Assembly (NCBI GenBank): GCA_013398055.1
Contig: VZRS01012571.1
Span: 86,101-150,100 of the forward strand
Length of the DNA: 64,000 nt
Origin: Ifrita kowaldi
Taxonomy: Eukaryota > Chordata > Aves > Passeriformes > Cinclosomatidae
Reading direction: 5' to 3'
The notes beneath the pieces are model-generated. The model did no database searches. It saw only the letters and a program-made list of their open reading frames with translations, and was not told the DNA's origin. The translations under genes were made by a program, and so were the position numbers. Shown one piece after another: positions 40,601 through 55,600 of this stretch (its first letter is position 1; every line of letters starts with the position of its first letter).

Positions 40601-43600
40601 ATGGTATCCTTCTCTGTGTCAATTAATCTGTATGGATAACAATTGGAAAAAAAAAAGAAGTTTCTTTGGGTCTTTTAGGACAATTACAAGATATGTGGAT
40701 GATGCTGTAGAAAAAGTTCTGTATATTACAGATTCTCGAAGAAATGGTAAGTTGTTTGTTTGGTTTTTTGAACACAGACCAATATAAGCTTGTAACATTT
40801 GTGCGACAAAACCATTAACCATTTCGGAGAAGGCCAGACCACCATAACAATGAAAAACGGCCACAAAAGTAAAAACTGAGTTTATGAGAAGTTGCATTTT
40901 AAGGTGTAATTTGGAAACAATGTTTTATAATCAACTGTCATGGTTAAAAAATTGTAAGAAGACAAGGATTTTGACTGTTTACTACATAAGGTAATCACAT
41001 CTAATAGATAACAACAGATTTCAAAAATATTGGACTATGTCTACAATGTAAAGGTCTTCAATAAAGTGTTTATCCTTAAATTTTTCATATTTACCAAAGG
41101 ATAACATATGTTGGTATTTGAGACCCTTGCAATTTTCTGTTGATATTACCAACTGGAGAGCATGGGACAAAAAGTAATTTTCTCTGCCCACCACTGAATT
41201 CAACTGCTCTCACATCTAATGACATAAAAATCCAGTATTTTGGAATACAGTGTAAAGGATCATTAATGCCAATAAATATTTATAAGCAAATGCTAAGTAC
41301 GTATGTATATCTGGGCAATTTAGTCCCTCATGCAGGAATAAATAATCACATGAAATTAATTAATTTTGGCTTAGAAGGGAAACAGATTTATTCTAGCAAT
41401 GCAAAGCAACGTTGGAAAGAATTGTGCCCCCCCAAGTAGCCTCAGTACACACTTTAATTGCTTGGTATTTGCTTTAGTTACCAAGGTTAATCTGAGTGTA
41501 ACAACACTATTCTTATCCAGTTGCCCTGAAGTAGCAGAGGTTTATTCTTTTGCTCAGTGAAAATTACCTAGCAAATGTTGCTGCTCCTGAAAACTGCAAC
41601 TAAATTGCTGAACATAGCAGAACAGAACAAAACAGAACCCCATTATGTTTAATAGGCTCAGATAATTAAGCAGCCGCTCATAAATACATTTCAATCCAAA
41701 ATAAACTGTACTAGAAACAATCACAAAGCAGTTTACCATCTTTGGCTTGTGGGATGTAAGGTTTGGGTGAAGTTTTAGGTTTCGAAGGAACACGTTGAGT
41801 CTCCTTGGGAGCTGGAAGAGAAAATGTAGGTATAAATTGGTTAAATTGCACAGCAATTAGCATCTGATACCAGCTGAACACACAAGCACAGAAACCTCAC
41901 ACCTGCAACTGAGAAGAAAAGAGGTAGGCAAGTCAGGTAATACTCTCCATGTGTTTACAACAATCTAAGCAAGAAAGTGTGATTTTAGTCATTTTTGAAG
42001 CGCAGTTTTTTGTTTGCTTGTTTAAAATAAAAACTGGAACAAGCACAAACAAGCATAATTATTGAGAAAGTGATTCAGAGCTGCCAGCATAATTTATTTT
42101 AAAAAGGAGACATTCCAGCTGTGAAGAGAGCAATACACCCAACTGTTGTGAATGCCAAGCAAGGGAATTACCTAGAAGAAAAATGAAGTTAAATGAAACA
42201 ATCCTGAGGTGTAAGATGACTAACTTCAGTGATGCTTGCTGTGACGGAAATAAAGCAAACATGGCAGCTTGCCAAGGAAATACTATTACCTATGGGTGAC
42301 CTTGGTGGTTCAGTTCTAAGTGTAATAGGTTCCAAGACTGCAACAGAAAGAGTGTGACAAAGTAAGTATGGAACACAGGCCAAAAACTTAAAATTACTCC
42401 AGTGGTATGTAATAACAGCAGGTACTAACACAACAGCACAGTAATGTGGAACTTCAAACTGACTTTTAAACCGTGGGCAATTAAAGTTCTTAATGATACA
42501 GGTAAAATAAGAAATAAGTTATTGGACAAACTTGATGGCAATAGGAGCAAAAATATGTGGTTTTAAACCAGTAAATCTAAGAATAAGCAAGAGAAGAGAT
42601 CACAGAGCTTAATTTAGCGACAGCAATGGACTCTTGATATACAAAAACGCCAGGACTTCCCAAACTGAACTCCTGAAAGTACTGTGCTGACCATGACAAA
42701 ACAGTCAAATTTTTCCTCGAAAGTGAGCAATTAAGCAGAGGACTAAAAGGCTGCTATTGGTAGAGGTGTATTTATTAGTTATCTGAAAATACTTAGTTTG
42801 ATAAAGCCTCTTTGTTTTTTCTCATATCCACTTACAATTTGGATCATAGAACCAATATATCACGCCCTTTTCCTTGTCACAAACTATACCAAATGGGGAA
42901 AAAATTATGAGAGAGCAGAATCTATAAAAATTTCTTGGCAATACGGAAAATACATTAAAATAATGTTAATGCATAAATTCTCCCCTCTCAAGGCATTAAC
43001 AAGTAAAGTAGCATATAACATACAGACATACACACCTAAAGATAGAACCTTTTCTACAACCCATATTCAGTTATCTCCCAAACTCTGTTATGCATCTACC
43101 AATTTTAAAAATGGGCTTCACAATGAATAACACTATAAAACTTTGATAGCAATTGACGGGATTAATACTACAGCATTCATTACATGTCTATTAACATTCA
43201 CAGTTTATTATTCTGTAGTATTAATATTGCTGCAAGTGAGGGAAAACCCCAAAACAATGAGTATTAACTTCCACTGACAGTGGCCAGATGCTCTATAGAA
43301 ATCTCAAACTAGTCAATTTTTTGAATGTTCTCACTACATATGCCTGGTTTGCAAAGACTTTGCCATTATTCAAGATCATCATTTACCTTTGGAATTCAAA
43401 TTCAAAATCTTTTTCTACAAAACACTAATTTCTATTTTCAGGTTGCCTTTGAAAAATCAGTTAGTTCTTTCAAAGAGAAAAATAGCTTCCAAGAATAAAA
43501 TTGTTTAGTAGTGTGTAGTTTTAAATGTAATCTTCTGATTATATTATTTCTATATTCCATAAATTCTTTATTATTGAAATAATTCTTATTCTTTCTTCTT

Positions 43601-46600
43601 CTAATGTAAGTGAAACTTCTAAGTAAATACCTTTGAAGTGATATCCTATCTTTTAGATGACATCTCCATGCTAGAAACATGGAGAAATAAAGAAGCACCA
43701 AGATTATACTTCCATTTGCTGGGTTTGGACCACACGTGAATAAGCAAGAAGCCTCCAGGAAATGATGTTCTCAACTGCACATATTATCAGACCAATGAAA
43801 AGAAGAATGACTAAAGATGACTCATAATCATTACCCTCTGCAGTCTTTGGACGTTCATATGTGTAGGGACTCCTAGTTGTGACTGACACTGGAATGGTTG
43901 CTGCTGGAATAAAGAGAATTTTCTTAAAAGAAATACAGGTGCATCTGTATCTACTTTATGGCTCAGCTGCTCTTGCTTCCCAGCTATAGTCCACCTCCTC
44001 ACAACTCTTCAAACGGAAACACTGAGTAAATGATAAATTTACTGAAATTACCCTGTGTGACTTTTGCTGCTTTTGGAAAATAAAAAGTTTATTAATGCTA
44101 CAGGAACATACAGGCAGAGGAGCTCTCTAAATCTTCGTCTTCCTGTTCTACTGAATTTCTTCTTTCTCCTTATGGCTGTAGACTACTGAAAAGAAACAGT
44201 TCCAGAGAATCCAATTTTCTTTGGTAAATCTTTCTATTAATTTTCCTGGGTTTCTCCCATAGTGATACAAAGGACAGATTTGAAAGGCTTCAGGTGTAAA
44301 TCACTGTAAAGGCACAGAAAGCAAGGCTGAAGATCCCAGCAGGTTATCTAGTGCCACTGCACATTGGATCATCAAGTTAACAAGTTTCCTATCTCTATCT
44401 CGAGTACTTAATTAGGTTTGAAAGGAACAAACTCCAAACACTCTGAAAAAGATAAAGAACTTTGAAGTCAAAGTTGGTGGAATTGTTTAATATTAGCATG
44501 ACTTCACTATCAGAGTCCATTTTCATACCTAAATACATCTGCAACCATTGAGTAATCTTTGTGCTTATCCTTCAAATTTTGATTTGTTTACTCTGTTTTG
44601 ATTCTTAGCCTCTATCCTTCCCTACAGATTTTAATTAGGAAAGAAAAAGTGATGGATAAACATTGTATGATGTGCCTCAAACCGTATTTTTGGACATACT
44701 AGCAATTTGTCACTATGTAATTCACAAGAATTTTTAGACTCACAAGTACATTTATTCCAAGGAAGTTACCTTATAATTTTTAAATACAATAAAATCTGAG
44801 ACCTAACACTTCCAAAACTCTGCCAGTTTAGATACAAAATCACATTCTTAATTTAAAAGTCTCTACTTCCCCACATGAAGGTTTATGGTGGTTTACCTGG
44901 GTGGGCTGCATTTAAATTTAAAAGACTGAATTATTTCAGAATTCTAAATTTTCCCTCTTTTCTTTACTGACATTTTTTATAGCTTAGATAGCTTTTGTAT
45001 TTAATACGATTGCCACTATTCTAAGAAGGCAAAATACTCCAAAATGTCTTCAGGACAAATAATTTGTACATTTAAGTAAATGTCCAGAGAAGTTGTGGAG
45101 TCTCAATCCCTGGAGATATTTAAAAACTTTTCTGTAAAGAAAATGTAGCAGTGCTTTTGTGTGCACAATAGAAAATTCATTATAATTTCCTTTTCTGAAA
45201 AATGGAGAGTGTTTAGAGAGAGGTATTCATGCTAACAATAGTAAAACAGTTGACAATGGCTGGGCATAATCACATTGGCAACAAAACCTTTTCTTTTTCA
45301 TGCAGGTAACAGATGGAGTTACCCAAATACAAAGAAACAGAATGAAACCGTGAACTTTTGCAAGAATGTACAGTCTGTTACTTGGAAAAACTGAAAATTG
45401 TTTAAAAGTTTGGGGTTTTTAAAATGCAGCTTTTCTTCTCCACTGCCAAAAAAGACAAATACTTTACCAGAAACAGCACAAAAGTCATATTAATAATGAG
45501 AGCCAAAATTAATTGTTTGACCCAAAGGCAGTTATTAGTAGGTCATTGTTTCAATATGAATTTGGCACATATTCTTCATTATTTTGATTCACTGCTAAGG
45601 AAAGGTGACAATCACTATCATGACATAAGCTGCTAATTAAAGCTGAACTTCCAAGTGATGCTGGAACGCAGGCAGGCTCCTGCTCTTTGACCATTTTGTA
45701 ACCTACCCAAAAGCCAGCTTATCCCCACGCACTGCATATTTTATGCCTCAAATAATATTTTCTGAACAAGAATATAATCATTTGACAATCAGAACACATG
45801 CCAATTTCACAAGTGCCTATTTACAAGAGGATCATGACAAACTGTATTGAGATTAAAAAGTGTGTTTTAGGATTGTACCTGATTGATTTGTGAGACCACT
45901 GCTGGGAAAGGAAAAACCAGAGGCATGTGCACAAATGTGGAACCATGCCACTTTCTTTGTAGGCATGTAGAAACTTGCTGTAGAGACACTCAGTGTGGAA
46001 ACATCAAGATAAAACCTTGGTCTTGGCAGTCCAAGGGTGTAAAATAAATTTATGCAACATTTTCCAAATGAGTTGCTTTTTTTCCTCTGCTGTTTCAAAA
46101 AACAACATGCAGGACTCATATCTATATTCAGACATAGACATCTACAGCAGAGACAAAAGTAGTAATTCTTGTATATACAATACTGGATTTCCTACACTAA
46201 AAATTATGCAGGAGCTGTAATCAGCATGAAAAACTAATTATGCACAGTATTTTGAGACAATTCCAAGTCATACGTGTCATTCCTTTAACAAGCTTCACAG
46301 CTTCACAATAATTTGGTCTGAAGAGAGTTAATTTCTTTTTATGAGCAAAAAATATTTTGCAGGGAATCTGGAAAGAATTTAATAAAATTGTCTGATCTCC
46401 TCCAGCATTGAGTAACATATTCTTACAATAAACAATTATGCAATTTCTAGCTTCCTAATTTCATTATAAACCATGTAACACCAGAAATATTTTTACAACT
46501 GTATATATTTATTCTTCAGGTCCAGAAAGTGCCAGGTGTGTTTTATTCTCTGCCATACATCATAGACCAAATTTAACCTCAGTGTGAAGGTGCTATTTCA

Positions 46601-49600
46601 TTTGGGATCATAAAATATGTCCTTACCGAATTCCAGAACAAAATTCCACTCCTATTTCCACAGTTTCAGGTAAGTCTGCATTTGCACTAATGATCACTGA
46701 ATCAATACAAATCCTATGGTTCTATGTAGGATGCTATAACCATCAGCAAAACAGTAGAATTTGCATTTTCTGGACCCTATGCTGAACTAAGTTGGAAACC
46801 TTGTTATTTCAAAATGAAAACCAAGAAAACAATTTGCTTTGGTGTCAGGCTGTGTGAGTTGCTGGCTTGGGATACAAAAGTTAAAAGTTTTCTTGTTTTG
46901 CTTCTTTCTTTTTTTTTTTTTTTTTAATCCAATACAAAAATATTATTCCTCAAAGAGGAATTCCTCACCTTTCTGATGATTAAGTGCCGAACTTCACACA
47001 CAAGAAATTTAAGCTAAAATTAACTACGTAAGTGATACACTATAACAAAGGTTTGCTATGGAAATTAGTTACCAGGTTTAGTTCGTGGCTTTTGGGGTCT
47101 GGCAGATGGTCTAGGTTTAGATGCAGAAGTAGTGAGTTTGGCTTCTTTAGGAGCTGAAAGAAATATACTGGATTATAAGTTTATCCTTTCCACTGTATCA
47201 CAAAAAAATCAAATGAGGCAATGAATGGCTACTGGGAACAAAAGCAAATAGTAAAATCAGACATGCCAAGAAGGCTTCTCAAAAATCTTCCTAGAGACTT
47301 CATTACCCCAGAAAAATCCCAGTTTGTTCTTCACTGTAAAAATGAGTAATTGCATTTAAATATGCAATTGTAGATTGCAATCACATCCAAATATTCCTCT
47401 CACTAAGTTACAAAATTCATTTTTGCAAGATACCTAAGAGATAAAACAATAATGTGTTTTATCCTTATGAATACCAGGTCAATTTTAAGCCAGCGGAAGA
47501 CCTATATAGACAAAATATGCAAAAATGTCCTCCATTTTTCACACAGAAAAGAAATTACTGGCAGACAGCTGGAAAAACATGGAATCAATTAAAAAAAATC
47601 TAACTGCTTCATAAGTACAGTCATTGAATTCTGCTAATAGAACAGAAGTAGCATCATGTTAATGGTAAAAATTAAGAACGATGAGTTCTAGAAACCCTTT
47701 TTCCACCAAACATGTAGGGCTGAAACTGTAATTAGCTAATCCATCTGTTGGTGTGACTTCAGATAAAGTGTAAACTCAGTTTCAGGCAGAAGTCAGTAAC
47801 TTTGTACATTTTTAAAAAGCAGTGCTTATGAGACTGCTTTCCAATAAAATGTTTCATAGTAATTGACACAGTGGAAAAATGTTTGACGTTTGCAGAAAGG
47901 ACAGAGCAGAGTGAGACATGAAGTGGCTGAGAGGTGTTTTTCAAGCCAAAATTATATTCAGAAGGATTCATAAAACAGTGGAGTTAACATGTTAACCCAG
48001 TGCCACAAGAATCCTTCACTGGGAGCTCTGGGATTAACATCCACAATACTACCTCTGCACTTGGCATTTCAATTGTATTTGCAGTGAGTTTTCTGAGTAA
48101 AGGGTGTTGGTGTAGAAAAGCTCTCAGCAAAATGGAAGACAAAAAATTTTTACTGTACTATTGAACTAGCAAAACTATATGAAAAAAAATGGTTTCTTTT
48201 TCTCCTAAGTTCAGAAAAACATTTCTGAATGCTTATGTCCTAACTTTTTTCCCTCTTTCAGAGAAATGGATTAAATACAGCAAAAGCTACGATATAAAGT
48301 AACAAACTGTGGCTTGGACTACAAAGAAGAGTGACCAACAGCTACAGAAACATGTATTACCTAGGGTTGCTTTTGGTTGTTCAAGAGTCTGAGAAGTTTT
48401 AGGCTCCAGAAGTGGTGTTTTAGGGGCTAGAAAAGAAAAATTCAAGAGTGATCTAACCGATCAGTAGATGTATCAACATGAAGTCGAAAGTGTTATCATT
48501 AACAGTAGTTCAGGGGAGTTGTTTTTCAAACAGTCTAGATAAGCCTTACTCCTGTGTGCAACACCCTACACTCCTTTTAGCTTTGTTTCCTATAAAATTG
48601 CACACTGAATGATTGTGTGAGAGACTGCTTCTAAGGTTCCTTCCCCATATTTATGTTCTCAAGACATTTTTAATCCTGTATTTGATTCAATCAGCAAATA
48701 AACTCCTGTTATGGGAGAATAGTGAGAAAGGAGAGATGAGGAAGAAAAGAATGTAGTCTGTGAATACTGGAGAATCTATATGAAAGGAAACTTCAAAATG
48801 CCAAAGTTCTGCTGAAAATCCTAAATCAGTACCTGCAGTTAATTGCAAGAGAAGTGTAAGACAATAAAGGCAGCTCCTGCTTTTGACTGATCTGTCTGTT
48901 TATAAGACATGCGAACAGAAACATTTTGGTCTCAAATAATCCACAGCATAATACTTATTGGTCCAGTACCTGAATCACTAAAGGAGGCAAATTAATTTCC
49001 CTTAATCCCATATCAGAAGAAAATTAGTAGAGGTCTGGTTTTTTGATCAAAAGGCAGAAAATACACGACACAATGATAATGTTCCTATGGTCCTAGCAAA
49101 GATGTCATCTTTGCCATAATGTGTCTGTGTGAAAGTGGGAGATGGGGAATGGTAAAGGGGATTATAAAAATAATAATCATATTTATTGCTTACATGAGTG
49201 ATATTAAAACACCCTTGTGCCACCCAGAAATTTTTTTTCCATTCCAGTCCTTTACACTACAACACTAGAGGACTGGTTTATATTTTTATCACTGGACCCA
49301 AATGCATAAAACTGATGAGCTTAACTCTCACTAAGTTAAGGAGAGTTAATGACCAATTTTAGAATGATGACTTAGTCAGTATGCTCATTTATTGCTCATG
49401 TAGCTCCTGTCCTTTTTAGGAAGTTTTTGCTTAGATATTTTTAGAGAACATATCTCTCTGCATACCAACTTATGAAAATGATGTGCACAATTACCAGGTT
49501 TCACATGTTGTACTTCTGGGATAGCAGATGGTTTCGGTTTAGAAGGAATAAGTGGTATTTCTTTTGGAGCTGAAAGAAAGAGCTCAGTTTGCAATCAAAA

Positions 49601-52600
49601 ATTGTTTAACAAGCATTTCCCACAACAAACAGCACATGTCACAAGTTTATACTGAAGACAACTTAGTATGGAATGTCAAAGCCAGCTGATGAAATCAGAT
49701 TTTGAAGTGTGGAATGGAGATGATACTGAAATGCTGTGAATTGATCAGAAATAAGATTCTGTGAGTTCGAAACAATCAAAATTTCCATTCTGAAAGCTGT
49801 ACATATCAGAGACAATCAGCACATGCGTGTGCATTGGGAGTAAAAGAGATAAAACACTAATGAAATGATGATGGTGTTTTATCATGCAGGAGACAAGTTT
49901 TACTTCTCTGAGACAGTAAATCCACCCAGAACCTTGTTCTCATACACAGGTATGTCAAGAACAGTCAATATATGATATGATGATGGAAGAACAAGACTCT
50001 CTAACCAGGAAAAAGAATGATTATGCATGTGAAATGATATGCTGGAAGGAATGCATTCATATGGGATGGAGTGCTCAAAACAAACACAGAGTTTTTCACT
50101 GGGTGAAAACAACATTACCTAATGTTACCCTTGGCCATTGAAAAGGACGGGAAGTTTTAGGTGTGAAAGATTCCAGAATGGATTCACTTGTTGCTGCTGG
50201 AAGAAATGATGACAGTCATACGAGAGCAAAGAGCTAATGGAAGAAACTCTTCCTTCATATGCAAAACCAATTAGTTTTTACAAGAACAACAAATATTTCA
50301 CTAATGCTTGGACATTTATCAGTTTAGTATGCACTAGGGAGAAATTCAGAACTGCACAGAACTTCAGTCACTATAAATCAGCTCATCTGTGATGTGCAAA
50401 AATTCTGGATATTTATTTCCTCCTTCCTTCATTGCAATTGGTCTGGATCTCAACCACTGCCAAGTAGGATTTTAAGTAGAGCTTTTGAACATTTTGAGTT
50501 TTGGTCCAATACTTAAGGGAGATGGTACTGTGTAAAATGTCGGTATTTAATGAAGAGGACATGTTGAACAAACAATTAGTCACACATTAAAACATATGAA
50601 ACTTGGAATAGAAAGCTGACAACAGATCCAGCTGTGGTTTCAGTCCAAAACCACTGAGTGTCTGTAACTGTTAACCAATTTCATGCTGTTAAGGATGCAC
50701 TAATGTTAACATTTTTAATGAGTCTACAACAATAAAATACAACTTACAGTTCACATCACAGTGTTTTCATCAGAACTACTGTACAAATACTGTTTTCTGA
50801 ATTATCTATGTGGCCTACTTTTCAAAATACTGAATCATGCGACTGTGAGCTGCCATATGCTTGGTGAGAAAACACCAAGTTCAACCATTAGCAGCAACAT
50901 AAACTTGAAATCAGCTGTAAGAAGCTAATCCAAATGTGCACTGAAAATAACAGCAGTGTATTCATTTCAGTCGTGTTTTAGAGCATGGCTTGAGCTACTG
51001 AATTAAGAACTAGGTAGAGATTATTGTACCTGGTCCAGCATCTGCTATTTCAGGCTTACTAGGTGCCACAGGACTTGAAAGTACAGGTTGAACACCACTG
51101 AAAACTATAAAAAAACCAAGTCACATTATCTATGATATTAATTCTACACACAGCTTTTTTTGGTCATAGACAAACAACCAAAAAATGTGATAGGTTATAC
51201 CACACCTAATTTGCACTTCACCATAAGCACACCTTACCTCAGGAACGGAGCAGTACTGGTTTAGAGTGCGAGCTGAAGCTAGTGTTTGAAATGAGAACTA
51301 AAACTAAAGTGTCAGCCAACCAAAGCTAACATTGCTTTGGGTCACATGGTCCACGTAGTTTAAAGTGACCCAGAAAATACAAAGATAAAAACTTCTAACA
51401 CCACAATTATAAAGTTAAAGCACTTAAAAAAAACCCTATAAAAACTAAAAAGCACTGCAAGTATACTTCCCTGAAAAAAAAGCACCTGCCTTAGTTCTCT
51501 TCAATGCTTTGTTTTGTGTCAATATTTTTAGTGAATTTTAGTGTCATATAATCTGTGTACATGTACACTCATGAAAAACAAGGGTAAAATAAAGTTTAAA
51601 AAATCACGAAGCAGCAAAGAAATAGTAAGGAAGCAGCTTCCTATGCTGGCAAAGCAATATATGGTATAAAAACATATGGTCTCTCTGAGCATGTAACAAT
51701 TAGGCTGGTAAGAAAGCATGTAATTTTAGAATTCTTATTAAGATTTAGTCATCAGTAGTAGTATTAAACCAGGTTTACTTCATGTAAAGTATATATCTCA
51801 AAATAACTCTAGAAGCTCTTTGAGAAATGAATGCGAGTTCAGAAACACTACCAGGTGAGCATCTCAGCAGAAAGCAAAAACTGTAATGTAAAAAAGGGTG
51901 CTTTTAATGATCATGACTCACACAACATGAAGACAACATGGAAGATGATCAAAATATCTAGGATTAATAAAATTTCAAAAATGGCTGTCCAACACCAAAA
52001 CGGGTTTAACTGAAAAAGTAATGTGTTACTATTACCCGCAGTTGTTGTTAGCACATGAGGCGTTCTGGAAAGTGCAGGCATAGATTTTTCCAGGTCAGCT
52101 GAACTTGTAACTGTGGAAAAATGTAAATATCCCTGATACAGATTCATATTGATGCAGACATAGAAAGGGGGGCAAAAATCAGAAAAAGAAAGATTGCTTT
52201 ACACTGCTTTGCAAGATGCCAACACTACTACAACAGAGCTTAATAAATTTCCAACTTGAAAATAAAGCAACAAAACCTCAAAGTTTTGAAGATGTCACAT
52301 GCACCTAAGAGACACATCCTGACAGGAACTGCAGGCCCCCTAAAAGCAGATTTATCAACAGGACTCAATTGATCTGTGTACAGGTAACATGAAAAAACCT
52401 GTGCTTTTACCTTCACCTGCAGCCGTAGAAAGAGACCTACATACTTTAAATGCATGCAAATATGAATTTGTACAACCAGGTATTTCTATTGTCAAAGCTT
52501 TGGTTGTTTCTATACAGCAAATGCCAGTATTTTGAATTATGCATTTTAACATACTGTACATCATGCAATTTGTCATTTGTGATATTTTATCTAATTGACA

Positions 52601-55600
52601 TAATATAAATTAACACAACTTTTGTGATGCATCGACGAGACAGAGAACGAGGCAGAAAATCTAAAACAATACTGAAATATTGACTGCCAGGTTTAGGATA
52701 ATTTGCCTTCTTATCTCTTGCTCTTTCGTAGCTTTGCAATGAACAGAAATATAATCTTGAATACCTATGACCCCAGTAATAAAAGTTTCAAGGTGAAATA
52801 GTGACATAACCTGAAAAAAAGTCTTATGAATAGAGAAACCTGCAAAATAAAGTGTATGATATGGCTAACAGAAAACCCCTCATGGTGAAATGCCCCAGTC
52901 AAAAACATATCTTTATAACTGACAATGGATCCTATTGGTGCAATTGGTCCTAATCTATTCAACAGATTAAAACCACACAAAAAATATTAATTCCTGTGGT
53001 TTATTTTGTATTTGATCCTATACCACAAAATACCACCATGTAATTATAGAGCCTGTCTGACACTGCAAACAAAGTTCTGCTTCAAACACCAAGCAATCAG
53101 AGCAAACAGCCTCTAACTGTAACATCCTTGATGCAAAACCAAATACTAAGCAATGAAAGTATCATAAATACAATTTACCAGTCTTTATTTTTGGTATTTC
53201 TGCAGATGCAGAAGTTTGGGACAGGAAACTAATATGATTAGAATCCAGTGAAGCTGGAAAAAGAAAAACAAAACCAAACCAAAACATTTTTTGGTGTCAT
53301 CTGAACATATAGACTGAACAGTTTTCAACACATTACTGACAAACTAGGGATTTGGGAGAAGAAAACATCTCAAATGAACATGCCATGGATTTCCTAACGT
53401 AAATGTGTGAAGATGCACTGGTGACGAAAATGATGAAGAAGCTGTTAGAAGAAATATGAAGAAGAGATCACACTACAAGAAAAGTGGAATTGCCACAGCC
53501 AATGCCAGAATTAAATATGGCTTTGCACGTATGGGCCCTTTCATGTCTGCACCTAAGCTTTACTGCAGTCTAGGCCCAAGAGAAGTAGCAGGTTGGCTAA
53601 AAGCACAACAATATCTCTTGGGACAATTCCCATCTTGCATTGCTGCCTTAAATGCAAGACATATCATTACTGCCAAAGGCTGCCAGTGTCTCAAACCATG
53701 AAGAAATATCCCATGATTCATCAAAAGCTGAAATGAGGTTTTGATCTTAAAACCTGAACATGGCCTCAAAAGCAGCAGCAGAGCAGAGCATTCCCACTTC
53801 CAGGTGATGGCAATGGAAAGGCGTGTCCTTGTGTGCCAGCCCAGCTGGGATTTGCCTCTTAGGAACGCTGTCATATTTGAATGCATCAGAGAAAGCAAGG
53901 CCCGCTACCCAAACACAAAGAAGCAGGGGAATGGAGCTGAAGGCCAGGTGCAACAATGTGGTGTCTCTGCAGGATGTCACATGCTTCCTGCAGAAAATGC
54001 TCATCAGCCATGGAAAAAGCGTGGGATCAAACAACAGAATTGCAGAATCAGTGTGGCGAGTGCTTCATTCTCTCCATGGAAGGTGACAAGGATGCCAGGT
54101 GGTTTGGGGTGGGAAGTGTGATGGGAAGTGAAAGAGATGGGAGACAGTGGGAAAAGAAGGCTGTTGCTAGTTACCCATCACAGTTTGTTGAGTTGCCAGG
54201 GAGGAAGGAGTGGTGGATTTCAGCCTTGGTCTTCGAGTAGCTAAGATCAAACACAAAAACCATCTTCAGCTCCTCAGACAGGCTGCTGTCTCACAGGGCA
54301 CATCAAGACAGAGTTATAAGGAAGGGAACATGGTCCTGCTTGGGCCAGGCTACCATGTCACAGCATCACTCCCCAGGGTGGCACAGTGCTGCCTTTCAGC
54401 TGGCATTGGCAGCCAAGCCATGAGAGGAAACCTAGAAATGGTTCCTCAGAAATGGCTGCAGAAAATTTACAGGTAGAACAATTTTTAGCAAGAAGCCATA
54501 AGGGTCCAGCCACATCACTGACCCACTTTTTGGGACACCAGCACATCTGAACAGGCTCATCACTGCAGAGGAGAGCATTGCCAAAGTAAGCAGTGAAGGA
54601 GGGAACCGCTGGCTATTTACCCATCCTTGTGGTTTCCCGTGAAGCAGACGACGTTGATTCCAGGACTGGTCTCTCGGTTGCTACGGTCAGACACAGAAAT
54701 GGTCTTGAGATCTCCACTCAGCATTGCCACAGCAGCACAAGCAGCACCAGCTCACAGCGCCCTAAATGTGTGTATTTAGGGCCACAAGTGCCCTTTCCTG
54801 GCAGTAACTCGTGACTCCAACCTGCAGTCAAGTGTCTTGCTGTGGTGCAACTAACACAATCGTCCCTTAGCCTCAGTAACTAAATGGCTCTACATCAGCA
54901 GAAAAATGCCAAAATATCCAATTCACTGAACCACTCACTACACATCCTTGGAAGATGCAAAACCAACAGTAAATGCAGACAGAAGATGAGCCAAGGCTCA
55001 TCTTAGAATTCAAAATTCCGGATGACAAGTGCTGGGTGTATCTCCAATGTAAGCAGCTGCAAATAGTAATTACTAATTATTCTAGCATGAAGGAATAAAA
55101 TTCACATTGTGCTATCAATATTCAGTCACAACTCCAACCTTTTTTAGAAGTTCAATAATTTTTGCAAGTAAGTATTTTCTTACTGTTTTCACTGCTATTG
55201 TTTTTACATATAATCGAATATATAAGTTCTCATCATTCACTTGCAAGCCATTGCGATTCCCTGTGAAATATGAAAATTCCCATTCTTCCTTACAGTTAGT
55301 CTCTAAGCCAATGATTAACATGCTTATTCATCAAGCTTGAACTTTAGTTCTCATTCAAAAAGATAGAAATAAGTTCTGTATGCTAAAAAACTCACATCAG
55401 CAAGAGGACATAAAATTTTGTTTCCGCCATGTTGGGATATTTCACTCCAGAAAGAATTTTCAAAATAACAACTGCACATAGAATGACATGGGAATTCTGT
55501 GACAAATTGTTTTTGTCACCAGTCCCTTCAAAACTGATTTTTCAAGTGATGAAGAAAAGCATATGTTCAGACATCACAACCATGTCATTAATATGGCAAG

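Larger units (their letters stand above)
44067..47072. other. Intron (~3 kb) with a CR1-like fragment and a cryptic exon
   Basis: Contains a CR1-like stretch near 45080-45150 and a well-formed but frame-breaking splice pair at 45879-45901. A long T run lies at 46909-46925. Its length is larger than the usual spacing of the array, so lost repeat exons are possible. Confidence 0.45.

Noticed and set aside
52411..52443. 33-bp phase-neutral segment (CRSLSTAAGE) with donor GTAAAA
   Set aside because: The only acceptor (TTTAAAG) lacks a pyrimidine tract, and the peptide has a Cys unlike the linker.
53456..54476. Cluster of overlapping ORFs of 80-126 residues on both strands
   Set aside because: They lie in the duplicated intronic block and around exons; frames are not preserved in the second copy at 63.5 kb, and no protein features are recognisable.
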